Below are positions 10,059-21,382 of a DNA stretch of 64,000 nt, in pieces. The first letter of the stretch is position 1. Each line of letters opens with the position of its first letter. Where the stretch lies: positions 1 through 64,000 of the forward strand of contig NZ_ATGG01000009.1 of assembly GCF_000413855.1 (NCBI RefSeq), given 5' to 3'. The notes beneath the pieces were generated by a model. That model saw only the letters and a list, made by a program, of their open reading frames with translations. It did no database searches and was not told the origin of the DNA. The translations under genes and the position numbers were made by a program. Origin of the DNA: Acinetobacter gyllenbergii CIP 110306 = MTCC 11365. Lineage in GTDB: Bacteria > Pseudomonadota > Gammaproteobacteria > Pseudomonadales > Moraxellaceae.

Positions 10059-10291
10059 GAGGGATACTCCTTATATTTATGATTTTGCATTGAATTTCAG
10101 AATAAAAAGTTGTTTAAAATACAGACTATATTTCTATATTAAACCTGTTGTTAAGAAAATAAAACCTAGCATTTTTATAGGGATAGTTATTATTTATAGC
10201 ATTATGGTTAAGCTTGGATGTATTTAAGAATAGATGAAATTTCCATAAAATAAAAGACGTCTATCATTATGATTTATCTATAAAAGTAGTC

Positions 10292-10912
10292 TTAATCACA
10301 CTCAAAGAATTGAATCAGTGCATCCACATCATCTGTCTGCAACTGCTCACGCATTTTTAAAATTTGCTTTTCATCTAAGTCATACAGTCTGAGGGAAAGC
10401 AGTTTTTCGATGTCTTGTTCAGGAAAACGATATTTTATCACTTTGGCAGGCACACCACCGACAATGGCATAAGGCGGTACATCTTGCGTCACCACTGCGC
10501 CTGTTGCTACCACAGCACCTTCCCCCAGTTTAACACCTTGCATGATCATGGCACGGCTGCCAATCCAGCAACCATCAGCAATGATTGTATCACCCGCAGG
10601 TTGAAAGCTACGTGTATCAAATGGGAAAGTTGAAATCCAGTCGGGGCGGTGCAGTTGATTGCCACCCATCATAATCACGCATTCCGCACCAAAGCAGACA
10701 AAATTGCCAATATGCAGTTGATCAATTGGTTTTTCAGGCGTAGCTGCTTTGTCATGCAGATAGCGCACCACACAGCGTTCAAAACCCTGATCCCAGTAAG
10801 CTGAATAATAGGAGTAATTGCCTTTGATATGGATATTCGGATTGTTTACCGTTTTAGCAATAAACTCAAACTCACACCAATGTTTAACAGGGGAGTTGAT
10901 TAGTGGATCCAT
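10292..10912 (-). CDS. CatB/Vat-type left-handed beta-helix O-acetyltransferase
   Basis: 206 residues. Hexapeptide repeats ([39 protein letters not shown] in outline) and the [17 protein letters not shown] loop are typical of xenobiotic acetyltransferases of the CatB/VatD type, trimeric enzymes using acetyl-CoA. Such chromosomal copies can acetylate chloramphenicol or streptogramins, or act on sugars. The sequence alone does not fix the substrate. Monocistronic on the minus strand. Confidence 0.9.
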   Translation of the reverse strand: MDPLINSPVKHWCEFEFIAKTVNNPNIHIKGNYSYYSAYWDQGFERCVVRYLHDKAATPEKPIDQLHIGNFVCFGAECVIMMGGNQLHRPDWISTFPFDTRSFQPAGDTIIADGCWIGSRAMIMQGVKLGEGAVVATGAVVTQDVPPYAIVGGVPAKVIKYRFPEQDIEKLLSLRLYDLDEKQILKMREQLQTDDVDALIQFFECD

Positions 10913-11128
10913 AACTGAGACAAAATACCAAAAGAAAGCTGTGCCATTATAGCTTTTAAATGAGCAGAGAATGCGAGTTGGAGGAAAATTTCCACAGCCA
11001 AATCACACATCTTGATTTGATTGGGTAATATAAACTCTAGAATGACATCGCGTTGGATAGTGAGCAAACTTATCATGGGGAATGTATTTACATTTGCTAT
11101 ATATTTTTATAAGTTTTAAGGAAAAATA

Positions 11129-11476
11129 ATGAAAGTAAGGGTACTTAAAAATAAAAGCGATGATATTTATGATGATGTCGTGAAACAACATGCATTAATT
11201 ATTGGCAAAGAATATGAGGTGCTCGAAATCAGCGATAGCACATTTCGTTTATTCAATGGACGGATGGAACCAATTTTATTCGATAAAAATTTATTTGAAA
11301 TCACCGATCCAACAATTTCTAAAAACTGGATTAAACAAGAATATGAAGATGGAGAGTACTATATCACTCCACCAGAGTTTTTAACCCATCGTTATTTTTT
11401 TGAGGAATATTTCGATGGTAATCCAGATATCGTTCAACAGTTCAATAATTACATGAAATCTATTCAAGGCTCATAA
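11129..11476 (+). CDS. Unrecognised 115-residue protein
   Basis: The ATG at 11129 is preceded by AAGGAAAA. The protein is acidic, has no signal or membrane segment, and has a beta-rich N-terminal half (KVRVLKN, KEYEVLEISD, FRLFNGRMEPILFDKNLFEI) reminiscent of small SH3-like immunity or regulatory proteins. I do not recognise a family. It ends directly at a terminator shared with greA. Its own promoter and terminator suggest a real gene. Confidence 0.6.
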   Translation: MKVRVLKNKSDDIYDDVVKQHALIIGKEYEVLEISDSTFRLFNGRMEPILFDKNLFEITDPTISKNWIKQEYEDGEYYITPPEFLTHRYFFEEYFDGNPDIVQQFNNYMKSIQGS

Positions 11477-11503
11477 ATAAGCCTCCAATAGGAGGCTTAT
11501 TTA
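11476..11503. terminator. Bidirectional terminator
   Basis: AATAAGCCTCC-AATA-GGAGGCTTATT dyad flanked by A/T runs, between the 115-residue gene and the end of greA. Confidence 0.9.
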
Positions 11504-11513
11504 TTGTTAAATA

Positions 11514-11990
11514 TTAAAGATATTCAACACTTACGATTTCGTATTCAACTTCACCTTGCGGTGTTTGAATTTTTGCTTCATCGCCTTCATTTTTACCTAA
11601 AAGACCACGCGCAATCGGTGAGTTCACTGAGATTTTATTGATTTTAAAATCTGCTTCATCATCACCGACAATTTTATAAGTCTTACGTTCTTCGGTATCC
11701 AGATTTTCAATGGTTACGGTCACGCCAAAGACAACACGGCCATTTTGCTCAAGCGTCTTGACATCAATTTCTTGTACTGCGCCCAGTTTACCTTCGATAT
11801 CCTGAATACGACCTTCGCAGAAACCTTGCTGTTCACGCGCAGCATGATATTCAGCATTTTCCTTTAAATCACCGTGTTCACGAGCTTCAGCAATCGCTTG
11901 GATAATACGTGGGCGATCCACTGTCTTGAGCTGTTGTAATTCTTTCTCTAAGGCAACCTTGCCTTCGGGAGTCATAGGATAACGTTGCAT
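11514..11990 (-). CDS. greA: Transcription elongation factor GreA
   Basis: 158 residues, the exact family length. The N-terminal coiled coil ([16 protein letters not shown] ... [19 protein letters not shown]) carries the acidic tip residues (D and E of GDLKENAEY) that stimulate RNA polymerase transcript cleavage; a C-terminal FKBP-like domain ends ...YEIVSVEYL. It rescues backtracked elongation complexes. It lies downstream of carA-carB as in many gammaproteobacteria, but a terminator separates it from carB, so it is probably at least partly expressed independently. Confidence 0.97.
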   Translation of the reverse strand: MQRYPMTPEGKVALEKELQQLKTVDRPRIIQAIAEAREHGDLKENAEYHAAREQQGFCEGRIQDIEGKLGAVQEIDVKTLEQNGRVVFGVTVTIENLDTEERKTYKIVGDDEADFKINKISVNSPIARGLLGKNEGDEAKIQTPQGEVEYEIVSVEYL

Positions 11991-12028
11991 TCTGGTCCCC
12001 TCTAAATTGGTTGGGAAAATACAGGATT

Positions 12029-12069
12029 AAAAAAAGAAAAAGCCCGCCACCGATAAGGTGACGGGACTT
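12029..12069 (-). terminator. Terminator of carAB (between carB and greA)
   Basis: On the minus strand AAGTCCCGTCACC-TTATC-GGTGGCGGGCTT is followed by TTTTCTTTTTTT, a GC-rich stem with a long T tract just after the carB stop. Confidence 0.9.
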
Positions 12070-12082
12070 TATCGGTAGAGAA

Positions 12083-15000
12083 TTAACCTACAGTTTGTAA
12101 ATCTTGCAAGCGGTATACATCCATTGGCAATTTCACAGCAAATGCTTGGCAAACTGCTTCAGCACCGTTAATTGTCGTGGTGTAATACACCTTGCCTTGG
12201 AGGGCAGCACGACGAATCATGGCAGAATCATACTGAGCTTGTTTGCCTTCAGTTGTGTTGACAATAAGATGAATTTCACCATTTTTCAAGCGGTCAACAA
12301 TATGCGGGCGACCTTCGGTCACTTTATTCACTGCTTCACACTCAATGCCTGCTTCTTTGAGTACACGATGTGTACCATTGGTTGCTACAAGCTTAAAGCC
12401 ATACTCGATCAATTGTTTCGCGATATTGGCAATGTATTTCTTATCTGATTCACGAACCGATAAGAAGGCATGCTTCACTTCACCTTCAGTTGGTAAGCCT
12501 GGTAAACGTTCATTTGAACCAAGCACCGCTTTATAGAATGCTTCGCCAAATGTTTTACCCACGCCCATCACTTCGCCTGTAGATTTCATCTCAGGCCCAA
12601 GCATTGGGTCTACGCCAGGGAATTTGGCGAATGGGAATACAGCTTCTTTAACTGCAAAATGAGTTGGAATGATTTCTTGGGTGAAACCTTGTGATTCCAA
12701 CGATTGACCCGCCATACAGCGTGCCGCAACTTTTGCTAAAGAGTCACCAATACATTTAGAAACGAAAGGAACGGTACGTGATGCACGTGGGTTCACTTCA
12801 AGTACATAAATGTCGTCGCCTTTGACCGCAAACTGGACGTTCATCAAACCGATTACGCCAAGTTCTTTTGCCATTGCAACCGTTTGGCGGCGCATCTCAT
12901 CCTGTACTTCTTGAGAAAGCGAGTACGGAGGAATCGAACATGCTGAGTCACCTGAGTGAATACCGGCTTGTTCAATGTGCTGCATGATTCCACCGATCAC
13001 AACGTCTTTACCGTCAGATACGCAGTCCACGTCAACTTCTGTTGCATCGTCAAGGAAACGGTCAAGTAGGACAGGGGCTTCATTCGACGCTTGTACTGCT
13101 TCACGAAGGTAACGTTTAAGTTCTTCTTCGTTATAGACGATTTCCATTGCACGACCACCCAATACATAAGATGGACGAACAACCAGTGGGTAACCCACTT
13201 TAGCTGCTTCAGAAATACCTTCTTCAGCAGATTTTACGATGCTGTTGTTTGGCTGACGAAGCTGTAGACGCTGAATCATTTGCTGGAAACGTTCACGGTC
13301 TTCTGCACGGTCAATTGCATCAGGAGATGTACCAATGATTGGTGTACCAGCTTCTTCCAAAGCACGTGCCAATTTCAATGGTGTTTGACCACCGTACTGT
13401 ACGATCACGCCTTTAGGCTTCTCGGTACGTACGATTTCAAGTACATCTTCAAGCGTTACTGGTTCGAAGTATAAACGGTCAGATGTGTCATAGTCGGTTG
13501 AAACCGTTTCAGGGTTACAGTTCACCATGATAGTTTCATAACCGTCTTCACGCATTGCAAGCGCAGCGTGTACACAGCAGTAGTCAAACTCGATGCCTTG
13601 ACCAATACGGTTAGGACCACCACCAATGACCATGATCTTGTCACGGTTTGATGGATTTGCTTCACATTCTTCATCGTAAGTTGAATACATGTAAGCAGTA
13701 CCCGATTCAAACTCGGCTGCACAGGTATCAACACGTTTGTAAACTGGATAGACACCCAAGTTCCAACGTTGTTTACGGAATTGCTTTTGTGAAATACCCA
13801 TCAAGTCAGCAATACGCAGATCAGATAAACCTTTGCGCTTGAATGAACGGATATTGTCAGCGTTTAAATCACCAAAGCCTAAAGTTTTTACTTGAGCTTC
13901 AGTTTTAATGATGTCTTCGATTTGAATCAAGAACCAACGGTCAATCTTGGTCGCTTCAAATACATCATCTAAAGAGAAACCATGACGGAATGCATCGGCA
14001 ACATACCAAATACGCTCTGGGCCAGGAACTTTAAGCTCTTTTAAGATGATGTCTTTGGCATTGGCTGTACCAGCTTCAACTTTTTCATCAAAGCCACTGA
14101 CACCCACTTCAAGACCACGAAGTGCTTTTTGTACAGATTCTTGGAAGTTACGACCAATTGCCATCACTTCGCCCACAGATTTCATCTGAGTTGTTAATAC
14201 AGGCTCAGCTTGTGGGAATTTTTCGAAGTTGAAACGTGGAATCTTGGTCACAACATAGTCAATCGACGGTTCGAAAGATGCTGGTGTTACGCCGCCAGTG
14301 ATGTCATTTTTCAATTCATCAAGGGTATAACCGACCGCAAGTTTCGCTGCGATTTTCGCAATTGGGAAACCTGTTGCTTTAGATGCAAGTGCAGATGAAC
14401 GTGACACACGTGGGTTCATCTCGATCACAACCATACGGCCGTCTTTCGGGTTAATACCGAATTGAACGTTTGAACCACCAGTCTCTACACCGATTTCACG
14501 AAGAACTGCAACCGATGCATTACGCATCAATTGGTATTCTTTGTCTGTCAATGTTTGAGCAGGTGCAACCGTGATTGAGTCACCTGTGTGAACGCCCATT
14601 GGGTCGAAGTTTTCGATTGCACAGACGATGATACAGTTGTCGTTTTTGTCACGAACAACTTCCATCTCGTATTCTTTCCAACCAATCAATGATTCATCAA
14701 TCAGTAACTGATGCGTTGGAGAGAGGTCGAAACCACGTTCACAGATTTCAAGGAATTCTTCGCGGTTATAAGCGATACCGCCACCAGAACCACCCATCGT
14801 AAATGATGGACGAATGATCACTGGGAAGCCGAAGCCCGCTTGGATCGCCAAAGCTTCTTCCATTGTTTCTGCAATGGCTGCTTTCGGACATTCCAAACCA
14901 ATTTTACGCATCGCGATATCAAACAGTTTACGGTCTTCTGCTTTTTCAATCGCTTCTTTTGATGCGCCAATCAGTTCTACATTATATTTTTCAAGAACAC

Positions 15001-15316
15001 CGTGCTCGTCTAGGGCAAGGGCACAGTTCAATGCAGTTTGGCCACCCATGGTTGGCAGGACTGCATCTGGACGTTCTTTTTCAATGATTTGTGCAACTGT
15101 CTGCCAAGTGATTGGCTCGATATAGGTTGCATCCGCCATCGCAGGGTCAGTCATGATGGTCGCTGGGTTAGAGTTCACCAAAATAACGCGGTAACCTTCT
15201 TCACGAAGCGCTTTACATGCTTGCGCACCTGAGTAGTCAAACTCACACGCCTGACCAATGACAATAGGACCAGCACCAATAATTAAGATGCTTTTAATAT
15301 CCGTACGTTTAGGCAT
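12083..15316 (-). CDS. carB: Carbamoyl-phosphate synthase large subunit
   Basis: 1,077 residues, full length. Two homologous ATP-grasp halves are visible ([11 protein letters not shown] in the first, [12 protein letters not shown] in the second), with Rossmann-type starts ([20 protein letters not shown] and [17 protein letters not shown]) and a C-terminal MGS-like allosteric domain ([20 protein letters not shown]). With CarA it makes carbamoyl phosphate from glutamine, bicarbonate and 2 ATP, feeding arginine and pyrimidine synthesis. It lies 14 bases downstream of carA and is cotranscribed. Confidence 0.98.
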   Translation of the reverse strand: MPKRTDIKSILIIGAGPIVIGQACEFDYSGAQACKALREEGYRVILVNSNPATIMTDPAMADATYIEPITWQTVAQIIEKERPDAVLPTMGGQTALNCALALDEHGVLEKYNVELIGASKEAIEKAEDRKLFDIAMRKIGLECPKAAIAETMEEALAIQAGFGFPVIIRPSFTMGGSGGGIAYNREEFLEICERGFDLSPTHQLLIDESLIGWKEYEMEVVRDKNDNCIIVCAIENFDPMGVHTGDSITVAPAQTLTDKEYQLMRNASVAVLREIGVETGGSNVQFGINPKDGRMVVIEMNPRVSRSSALASKATGFPIAKIAAKLAVGYTLDELKNDITGGVTPASFEPSIDYVVTKIPRFNFEKFPQAEPVLTTQMKSVGEVMAIGRNFQESVQKALRGLEVGVSGFDEKVEAGTANAKDIILKELKVPGPERIWYVADAFRHGFSLDDVFEATKIDRWFLIQIEDIIKTEAQVKTLGFGDLNADNIRSFKRKGLSDLRIADLMGISQKQFRKQRWNLGVYPVYKRVDTCAAEFESGTAYMYSTYDEECEANPSNRDKIMVIGGGPNRIGQGIEFDYCCVHAALAMREDGYETIMVNCNPETVSTDYDTSDRLYFEPVTLEDVLEIVRTEKPKGVIVQYGGQTPLKLARALEEAGTPIIGTSPDAIDRAEDRERFQQMIQRLQLRQPNNSIVKSAEEGISEAAKVGYPLVVRPSYVLGGRAMEIVYNEEELKRYLREAVQASNEAPVLLDRFLDDATEVDVDCVSDGKDVVIGGIMQHIEQAGIHSGDSACSIPPYSLSQEVQDEMRRQTVAMAKELGVIGLMNVQFAVKGDDIYVLEVNPRASRTVPFVSKCIGDSLAKVAARCMAGQSLESQGFTQEIIPTHFAVKEAVFPFAKFPGVDPMLGPEMKSTGEVMGVGKTFGEAFYKAVLGSNERLPGLPTEGEVKHAFLSVRESDKKYIANIAKQLIEYGFKLVATNGTHRVLKEAGIECEAVNKVTEGRPHIVDRLKNGEIHLIVNTTEGKQAQYDSAMIRRAALQGKVYYTTTINGAEAVCQAFAVKLPMDVYRLQDLQTVG

Positions 15317-15330
15317 TATTCGCTCCTTAA

Positions 15331-16470
15331 TTACTTCTTAGCGGCTTCAATAAGTTCGATGAAATGATCGAACAATGGAGCACAGTCATGTGGACCCGGG
15401 CTAGCTTCAGGGTGACCTTGGAAGCTGAATGCTGGTTTGTCAGTACGATGGATACCTTGGTTTGTACCGTCAAACAGTGAACGATGTGTCACTTTTAAGC
15501 TTGCAGGTAAGGTACTTTCATCGACAGCAAAGCCGTGGTTTTGAGAAGTAATCATCACTGTACCATTCTCAAGATTTTGTACAGGATGGTTGGCGCCGTG
15601 GTGACCGTGATTCATTTTCATGGTCTTCGCACCCGAAGCAAGCGCTAAAATTTGATGACCTAAACAAATACCGAATACAGGTAGTGTTGTGGTTTCAACA
15701 ATAGTTTTCACTGCTTCAATCGCATAATCACATGCTGCTGGGTCACCAGGACCATTTGACAAGAACACGCCATCTGGATTCAATGCGAGTACTTTTTCAG
15801 CAGGGGTTTGCGCAGGAACAACTGTTAATTTACAACCACGGTCTGCGAGCATACGTAAGATGTTGGTTTTGACACCATAATCGTATGCAACAACATGAAA
15901 TTTAAATTCTGGTTGAGTAAAGCCTTGACCTAAAGTCCAAGAACCTTCAGTCCATTCGAAACCTTCAGGATCACAGCACTCTTTTGCAAGATCTAAACCG
16001 TTCAAACCGCCGAATGCACGTGCCTTGGCAATTGCTTCTTCTTCTGTAATATTTTCGCCAGCAAGGATGCAACCATTTTGTGCACCTTTGTCACGCAAAA
16101 TACGTGTCAATTTACGGGTATCAATATCAGCGATTGCAACAACATTGTGTTGTTCCAAGTATTCACTCAGTGATTGTTCAGCACGGAAGTTGCTGTGTAA
16201 TAAAGGAAGATCACGAATAATCAAACCATTCGCCCATACTTTATGGATGCGACCTGATTCAACGTCTTCACTATTACAGCCAGTATTTCCAATATGAGGA
16301 TAAGTCAACGTCACAATTTGTTGCGCGTAGCTTGGGTCAGTCAAAATTTCTTGATAACCAGTCATGGCTGTATTAAAAACGACTTCACCAGTCGTACTAC
16401 CCGATGCACCGATAGACGTTCCTTTAAAGATCGTTCCATCTGCGAGGGCTAAAATGGCGGGGGTGCTCAA
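15331..16470 (-). CDS. carA: Carbamoyl-phosphate synthase small subunit (glutaminase)
   Basis: 379 residues. The C-terminal class I glutamine amidotransferase domain has the nucleophile elbow FGICLGHQ and the catalytic His/Glu in [13 protein letters not shown]; the N-terminal domain begins [14 protein letters not shown]. It delivers ammonia to CarB. The start is a TTG at 16470, decided by an AGGAG eight bases upstream (complement of 16478-16483); no ATG fits. A ~120-base leader with a mini-ORF and hairpins precedes it. Confidence 0.97.
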   Translation of the reverse strand: MSTPAILALADGTIFKGTSIGASGSTTGEVVFNTAMTGYQEILTDPSYAQQIVTLTYPHIGNTGCNSEDVESGRIHKVWANGLIIRDLPLLHSNFRAEQSLSEYLEQHNVVAIADIDTRKLTRILRDKGAQNGCILAGENITEEEAIAKARAFGGLNGLDLAKECCDPEGFEWTEGSWTLGQGFTQPEFKFHVVAYDYGVKTNILRMLADRGCKLTVVPAQTPAEKVLALNPDGVFLSNGPGDPAACDYAIEAVKTIVETTTLPVFGICLGHQILALASGAKTMKMNHGHHGANHPVQNLENGTVMITSQNHGFAVDESTLPASLKVTHRSLFDGTNQGIHRTDKPAFSFQGHPEASPGPHDCAPLFDHFIELIEAAKK

Positions 16471-16509
16471 ACCAAAGCTCCTGAACTAAGACCACAAAAA
16501 TAGGGCTGT

Positions 16510-16580
16510 AAAAAAGCGAGTAGACATAAAAAAAGGCAGGCCGTCTTAAAAAAACATGCCCCTCCTTCCAGTCTGCTCGC
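16510..16580 (-). promoter_or_regulatory. Structured carAB leader with mini-ORF and hairpin-T tracts (possible attenuator)
   Basis: On the minus strand GCGAGCAGAC (16580-16571) can pair with GTCTACTCGC (16525-16516), directly followed by T6. Between the arms lie a strong ribosome site AAGGAGGGG, the mini-ORF ATG TTT TTT TAA (16557-16546), and a second T7 run after CCTGCC (16534-16528). U-rich tracts next to hairpins and a tiny translated ORF are the parts used in pyrimidine-sensitive attenuation. The assignment to that mechanism is inference. Confidence 0.5.
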
Positions 16581-16597
16581 TTGTAACTTAACAGCGC

Positions 16598-16625
16598 ATT
16601 ATACGCATGAGTGTGTGAAAAGTCT
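16598..16625 (-). promoter_or_regulatory. Probable sigma-70 promoter of carAB
   Basis: Minus strand TATAAT (16603-16598) with TAGACT 17 bases upstream; a start near 16590 would give a leader of about 120 bases. Confidence 0.55.
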
Positions 16626-16830
16626 ATGTGTTTTATTTATTAAAGTCACAATTCAGCAATTTCTTTTATAAGCATCAGTAGGGCAATGTCTATTGCAATA
16701 TCAATCATCCTTCTATCGATATTCTGAGATATTATGCAAATTGTCAGACAATTTTTTTTGAGTTTGAGGGGCCGTGGTTTTATCTTATATCTAGCCAAAA
16801 AATCAACAATCAATAAAGAGGGTAATCAAC

Positions 16831-17412
16831 ATGGCTGCGAATCAAACAACTCCTGCTGCAACTGCTGAAGAAGTGAAAGATGCTGTAGTGGAAAAAGCTG
16901 CAAAAGCAAAAGACACTGTTGCTGAAAAGACTGCTGAAGTCAAAGAAGTGGTTGCTGAGAAAACTGCAAAAGCGAAAGAAGTGGTAGCAGAAAAAACAGC
17001 GAAGGCAAAAGAAGTCATTGCTGAGACTCAAGAGCAAGCAAAAGAAGTGATTGCTGAAACTCAGGGTCAAGTTAAAGAAGCACTTGCTGAAACTCAAGAG
17101 AAAATTGAGACTGAAGCGAAAGAATTGAACCAGAACATTCAAAATCAATTGACTCAAATCAAGCAAGATCTTTTAGAGCGTATTGAGGTGATTAAAACTC
17201 AACTTAATTCATCTCAAGGTAACTTGCTTGAATTGAAAAATGCATTGAAAACAGAATTAAATGCATTGATTGAAGATCTGACTAAAGTCAGCAAAGAATT
17301 GAAAGATGACATTAGCCAGATTTCAGTGAAGCATAAAGATACTTTAGTGGGTAGTTTTAAACGTACCAAAGAACAAGCAGTTGAAGCTTGGAACAAAGTA
17401 CGTGCCAGCTAA
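16831..17412 (+). CDS. LEA-like / apolipoprotein-like amphipathic repeat protein
   Basis: 193 residues, strongly hydrophilic, no signal or membrane span. Residues ~15-95 are tandem 11-residue units of the type VAEKTAKAKEV, Ala/Lys/Glu-rich, as in group 3 LEA proteins; the rest is predicted long amphipathic helix or coiled coil. LEA-type hydrophilins protect against desiccation, a known trait of Acinetobacter; that role here is inference. AGAGGGTAATCAAC precedes the ATG. A strong bidirectional terminator follows, indicating a monocistronic, probably stress-regulated gene. A phasin-like role is an alternative. Confidence 0.75.
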   Translation: MAANQTTPAATAEEVKDAVVEKAAKAKDTVAEKTAEVKEVVAEKTAKAKEVVAEKTAKAKEVIAETQEQAKEVIAETQGQVKEALAETQEKIETEAKELNQNIQNQLTQIKQDLLERIEVIKTQLNSSQGNLLELKNALKTELNALIEDLTKVSKELKDDISQISVKHKDTLVGSFKRTKEQAVEAWNKVRAS

Positions 17413-17423
17413 TTTGGCATAGC

Positions 17424-17458
17424 GATAAAAAAAGCGAGATTTTTTCTCGCTTTTTTTA
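17424..17458. terminator. Bidirectional terminator
   Basis: AAAAAAAGCGAGA-TTTT-TCTCGCTTTTTTT between two convergent genes. Confidence 0.92.
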
Positions 17459-17469
17459 CGCTTAAGATA

Positions 17470-18006
17470 TTAAAACTGATGTAACCAATCGCGCTTGTTA
17501 TGGAAATCGGCTTGAGGGCTACTGTGTTGCATTGCAAAATAATGCATACCTTGAGTGGTATTTAACACGGCCGTTAAACCGATATACAGATCCGCCCATT
17601 TGAGTTGATGCTCGCGCATAAATTGCGACAGATCTAAACTGACATTCAAACCGTAATGCGTACGCTGTAAATGATTCAACTTAATATCATATGCGGCAAT
17701 GGGCGGCATATCTTCTGGGAAGCGGTATTCTTCAAATTGATAGGCTTGCCAAGCTTGAGAAGGGGAAAGGTTGATTTCACGATAGAAATCCTGATCTTTC
17801 ACACCCACAAAAATTTCATAGCAAGTTTGTTCCCATAAAAAGTCATGGCGTGGATTCGCTGCAACTTGATCTGGGTAAATCAAAAATTGATTTGGGTCAC
17901 GAACCCAAAAACCAACATTCAGTGTTGCTGGTGTTTGTTGCTCAATCGCGCCAACCACCGTAATGGCGCTAAAGCGATCAAAAGCAGACAGTTCATAACT
18001 TGCCAT
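17470..18006 (-). CDS. DOMON-like domain protein
   Basis: 178 residues. The pattern DPNQFLIYP, LWEQTCYEIFVGVKD, YREINLSPSQAWQAYQF and DLYIGLTAVLNT matches the DOMON-like type 9 beta-sandwich family, which is widespread and uncharacterised; the fold can bind sugars or heme. No signal peptide, so likely cytosolic. It follows yhbY on the same strand by 5 bases and may be read with it. Confidence 0.75.
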   Translation of the reverse strand: MASYELSAFDRFSAITVVGAIEQQTPATLNVGFWVRDPNQFLIYPDQVAANPRHDFLWEQTCYEIFVGVKDQDFYREINLSPSQAWQAYQFEEYRFPEDMPPIAAYDIKLNHLQRTHYGLNVSLDLSQFMREHQLKWADLYIGLTAVLNTTQGMHYFAMQHSSPQADFHNKRDWLHQF

Positions 18007-18011
18007 CGTAA

Positions 18012-18338
18012 TTACTTATTATTTAAATGAGCAAAACGAACCAAGTTAGACAGGTGTTGGTTTTGCTTTGCTGCTTTTTTATAAAGCAAAACAATTTTAC
18101 CAATTTTCTGTACAGATTCCGCACCTGTTGCTTCAACAATGGCATCAATCACTGCAGCACGCGCATCACGGTCTTCACCCGCAATTTTCACTTTAATCAA
18201 TTCGTGATCATTTAGCGCACGATTTGTTTCTTCAATGACGTTTTCTGTAAGACCTTGGCCACCAACCATTACCACTGGATTAAGTGCATGACCAATTTGA
18301 CGTAAACGTTTACGTTCATGGATAGATAAAGCCGCCAT
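18012..18338 (-). CDS. yhbY: YhbY, CRM-domain ribosome-associated RNA-binding protein
   Basis: About 108 residues from the ATG at 18338 (MAALSIHERKRLRQIGH); a longer frame to 18380 lacks family similarity. The core GHALNPVVMVGGQGLTENVIEETNRAL and the GxxG-type basic loop are the CRM (YhbY) fold. It associates with pre-50S ribosomal particles. It is divergent from rlmE, the conserved arrangement beside rlmE-ftsH. Confidence 0.93.
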   Translation of the reverse strand: MAALSIHERKRLRQIGHALNPVVMVGGQGLTENVIEETNRALNDHELIKVKIAGEDRDARAAVIDAIVEATGAESVQKIGKIVLLYKKAAKQNQHLSNLVRFAHLNNK

Positions 18339-18566
18339 TAAAAATACCTGATTGGGAAAACGACCTAGTATAACTTGCATCCCGTTTCTAAGATAGATTC
18401 AGCAGACAGTCACTTGAAACAAATCTGTGAAAATTGCCGAAATAACCAATGGTGATGATCGAAAAAAATCTGTAAAAGTTCGTGTGAATGAAGTACATCC
18501 GTACTGTAATGAGAGTAATTTTCACGTACAATGAGTCATCAGAAGTTTTTTGAAATTTAGTGAGTT

Positions 18567-19217
18567 ATGGCGACACGCATTACCAATCAAAAATTGTCTA
18601 AAAGCAGTCGTGTGTGGATGCGAGAGCACTTAGATGACCCTTTTGTAAAGAAAGCACAAAAGGAAGGTTATCGCGCACGCGCGGCATATAAGTTACTTGA
18701 AATCCAAGAAAAATATAAAATGATCAAGCCTGGGATGACGGTTGTCGACTTGGGCGCTGCGCCAGGTAGTTGGTCTCAAATTGCCGGTAAACTGGTTGGC
18801 TCAAATGGTTTAGTCATTGCTTCAGATATCTTGGCAATGGATGCTCTTCCAGATGTGACCTTCTTGCAAGGTGACTTCCGCGAGGAAGAAGTTTTCGAAA
18901 AATTGTTAAATATTTTAAATGGACGTCAAGTAGACGTTGTAATTTCAGATATGGCCCCCAATACATCAGGTAATAGGGCTGTTGATCAACCTCGTCAAAT
19001 TTACTTATGTGAATTGGCTTTGGATTTTGCTCAAAAAGTACTCGGACCAAACGGACAGTTTATTGTTAAAGTGTTCCAAGGGACAGGATTCGATGAGTTC
19101 AGAAAACAAGTGGTCGATAGTTTTGATGTATTAAAAACAGCCAAACCTGCGGCTTCACGTGCTCGATCGAAAGAGGTTTTTTTGATTGGTCAAGGTCGTA
19201 AAAAGGCATTGCAATAA
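18567..19217 (+). CDS. rlmE: 23S rRNA (uridine-2552-2'-O) methyltransferase RlmE/FtsJ
   Basis: 216 residues. SAM-binding motif [13 protein letters not shown] (about residue 59) and the K-D-K-E tetrad are visible (K in [10 protein letters not shown] in [12 protein letters not shown] in FIVKVFQG, E in SKEVFLIG). It methylates U2552 of 23S rRNA. It sits 136 bases upstream of ftsH as in E. coli and is likely cotranscribed. Confidence 0.97.
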   Translation: MATRITNQKLSKSSRVWMREHLDDPFVKKAQKEGYRARAAYKLLEIQEKYKMIKPGMTVVDLGAAPGSWSQIAGKLVGSNGLVIASDILAMDALPDVTFLQGDFREEEVFEKLLNILNGRQVDVVISDMAPNTSGNRAVDQPRQIYLCELALDFAQKVLGPNGQFIVKVFQGTGFDEFRKQVVDSFDVLKTAKPAASRARSKEVFLIGQGRKKALQ

Positions 19218-19353
19218 AAGTGTACTTGCCAAGTTGTTAAAAATTGTGCATTTTGTACCTTTTAAGTTTTTTGCAAAGCAAATTCATTGCTGTTTTTGTG
19301 AAGGTCAGCCAAGATTAGGTATGATCAAATTAGATTGATATGGGAATAAAGCC

Positions 19354-21249
19354 TTGAGCGATTACTTCAAGAATGCCGTATTGTGGCTCATCATACTCGG
19401 TGTTCTGATTTTGATTTTTAGCAACGTCAGTGACCGCAATAAGCCTGCAGCGATGAAATATTCTGATTTCGTTGCAGCGGTGAACGCTGGGCAAATTAAA
19501 CAAGTCACAATTGACGGTTTAAATATTAATGGTGAAAAAACCAATGGTTCTTCATTTGAGACGGTTCGTCCACAAGTCGAAGACACTGAGTTGCTACCAA
19601 GCTTAAATAAACAAAATGTAGTGGTTGAGGGCACAGCGCCACAACGTCAAGGCATTTTGATGCAACTTCTCATTGCGAGTTTCCCAGTATTGCTCATCAT
19701 CTTATTATTCATGTTCTTCATGCGTAATATGGGCGGTGGTGCTGGTGGCAAAAACGGTCCTATGAGTTTTGGTAAGTCAAAAGCAAAAATGTTATCTGAA
19801 GATCAAATCAAGTTAACATTTAGTGACGTTGCTGGTTGTGACGAAGCAAAACAAGAAGTGGTTGAAATCGTTGATTTCTTAAAAGACCCAGCCAAATTCA
19901 AACGCTTAGGCGCAACCATTCCTCGTGGTGTATTGATGGTTGGTCCTCCTGGTACAGGTAAAACATTATTGGCGAAAGCAATCGCGGGTGAAGCTAAAGT
20001 TCCATTCTTTAGTATCTCGGGTTCTGACTTCGTTGAAATGTTTGTCGGTGTCGGTGCTTCACGTGTTCGTGACATGTTTGAACAAGCAAAACGCCATGCG
20101 CCATGTATCATCTTTATTGATGAGATTGATGCAGTTGGTCGTCATCGTGGTTCTGGTACAGGGGGTGGTCATGATGAGCGTGAACAAACCTTGAACCAAA
20201 TGCTTGTTGAAATGGATGGTTTTGAAGGCAATGAAGGCGTTATCGTTATTGCTGCAACCAACCGTGTAGACGTATTGGATAAAGCTTTGCTTCGTCCAGG
20301 CCGTTTTGACCGTCAAGTGATGGTTGGTTTACCTGACATCCGTGGTCGTGAGCAAATCTTGAATGTTCACTTGAAGAAATTACCTTCAGTGACAGGTGTA
20401 GATCTTAAAGTACTTGCACGTGGTACACCGGGCTTTTCTGGTGCACAATTGGCAAACTTGGTCAACGAAGCTGCATTGTTTGCTGCTCGCCGTAATAAAA
20501 ACACGGTGGATATGCATGACTTTGAAGATGCGAAAGACAAGATTTACATGGGTCCTGAGCGTAAATCGATGGTGATTCGTGAAGAAGAACGTCGTGCAAC
20601 GGCTTACCATGAAGCAGGACATGCGATTGTTGCTGAAATTTTGCCAGGTACAGACCCTGTGCATAAAGTAACGATCATGCCACGTGGTTGGGCATTGGGT
20701 GTGACTTGGCAGTTGCCTGAGCAAGATCAGACCAGCCACTATAAAGATAAGATGTTGAATGAACTTTCAATCTTGTTTGGTGGTCGTATTGCTGAAGAAG
20801 TATTCATTAACCAAATGTCGACTGGCGCATCTAACGACTTTGAACGTGCAACTAAAATGGCGCGTGCAATGGTAACCAAATATGGTATGTCAGATCGCCT
20901 TGGTGTGATGGTATATGAAGATGAAAACCAAAATGGTTTCTTCGGTAATGTGGGTAGCCGTACCATTTCTGAAGCTACACAACAAAAAGTAGATGAAGAA
21001 GTTCGCCGTATTTTGGATGAACAGTACAAAGTTGCACGTGATATCTTGGAAAATAACAAAGATATCGCACATGCCATGGTAAAAGCCTTGATGGATTGGG
21101 AAACAATCGATCGTGATCAAATCCGTGACATTATGGAAGGGCGTGAACCACAACCACCTAAAGTTTATGTTGCTGATAATCCAGTGGCTGCATTTGAACC
21201 ACCGAAAGATGGTCCATCGACGCCACCACCATTACCAGCAATGGGCTAA
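19354..21249 (+). CDS. ftsH: ATP-dependent zinc metalloprotease FtsH
   Basis: 631 residues. Two membrane spans (about 5-24 and 105-123) bracket a periplasmic loop. The AAA domain has Walker A GPPGTGKT (~196-203), Walker B IIFIDEID and SRH ([20 protein letters not shown]); the zinc site is HEAGH (~419-423). It degrades misfolded membrane proteins and short-lived regulators. The start is a TTG at 19354, consistent with the family N-terminus. Confidence 0.98.
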   Translation: MSDYFKNAVLWLIILGVLILIFSNVSDRNKPAAMKYSDFVAAVNAGQIKQVTIDGLNINGEKTNGSSFETVRPQVEDTELLPSLNKQNVVVEGTAPQRQGILMQLLIASFPVLLIILLFMFFMRNMGGGAGGKNGPMSFGKSKAKMLSEDQIKLTFSDVAGCDEAKQEVVEIVDFLKDPAKFKRLGATIPRGVLMVGPPGTGKTLLAKAIAGEAKVPFFSISGSDFVEMFVGVGASRVRDMFEQAKRHAPCIIFIDEIDAVGRHRGSGTGGGHDEREQTLNQMLVEMDGFEGNEGVIVIAATNRVDVLDKALLRPGRFDRQVMVGLPDIRGREQILNVHLKKLPSVTGVDLKVLARGTPGFSGAQLANLVNEAALFAARRNKNTVDMHDFEDAKDKIYMGPERKSMVIREEERRATAYHEAGHAIVAEILPGTDPVHKVTIMPRGWALGVTWQLPEQDQTSHYKDKMLNELSILFGGRIAEEVFINQMSTGASNDFERATKMARAMVTKYGMSDRLGVMVYEDENQNGFFGNVGSRTISEATQQKVDEEVRRILDEQYKVARDILENNKDIAHAMVKALMDWETIDRDQIRDIMEGREPQPPKVYVADNPVAAFEPPKDGPSTPPPLPAMG

Positions 21250-21263
21250 TCCAAGATAAAATA

Positions 21264-21292
21264 AAAAGAGCGACTTCGGTCGCTCTTTTTTT
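21264..21292 (+). terminator. Terminator after ftsH
   Basis: AAAAAGAGCGAC-TTCG-GTCGCTCTTTTTTT hairpin; folP would therefore need its own promoter or read-through. Confidence 0.92.
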
Positions 21293-21382
21293 GTCTTGAT
21301 TTTGGCCTAAACTGAAAATAAATCAGCTACGCAGCAATCTCTGTCTTGTTAAAATAAGCCGATTCCAATGTGGAGCATTTTG

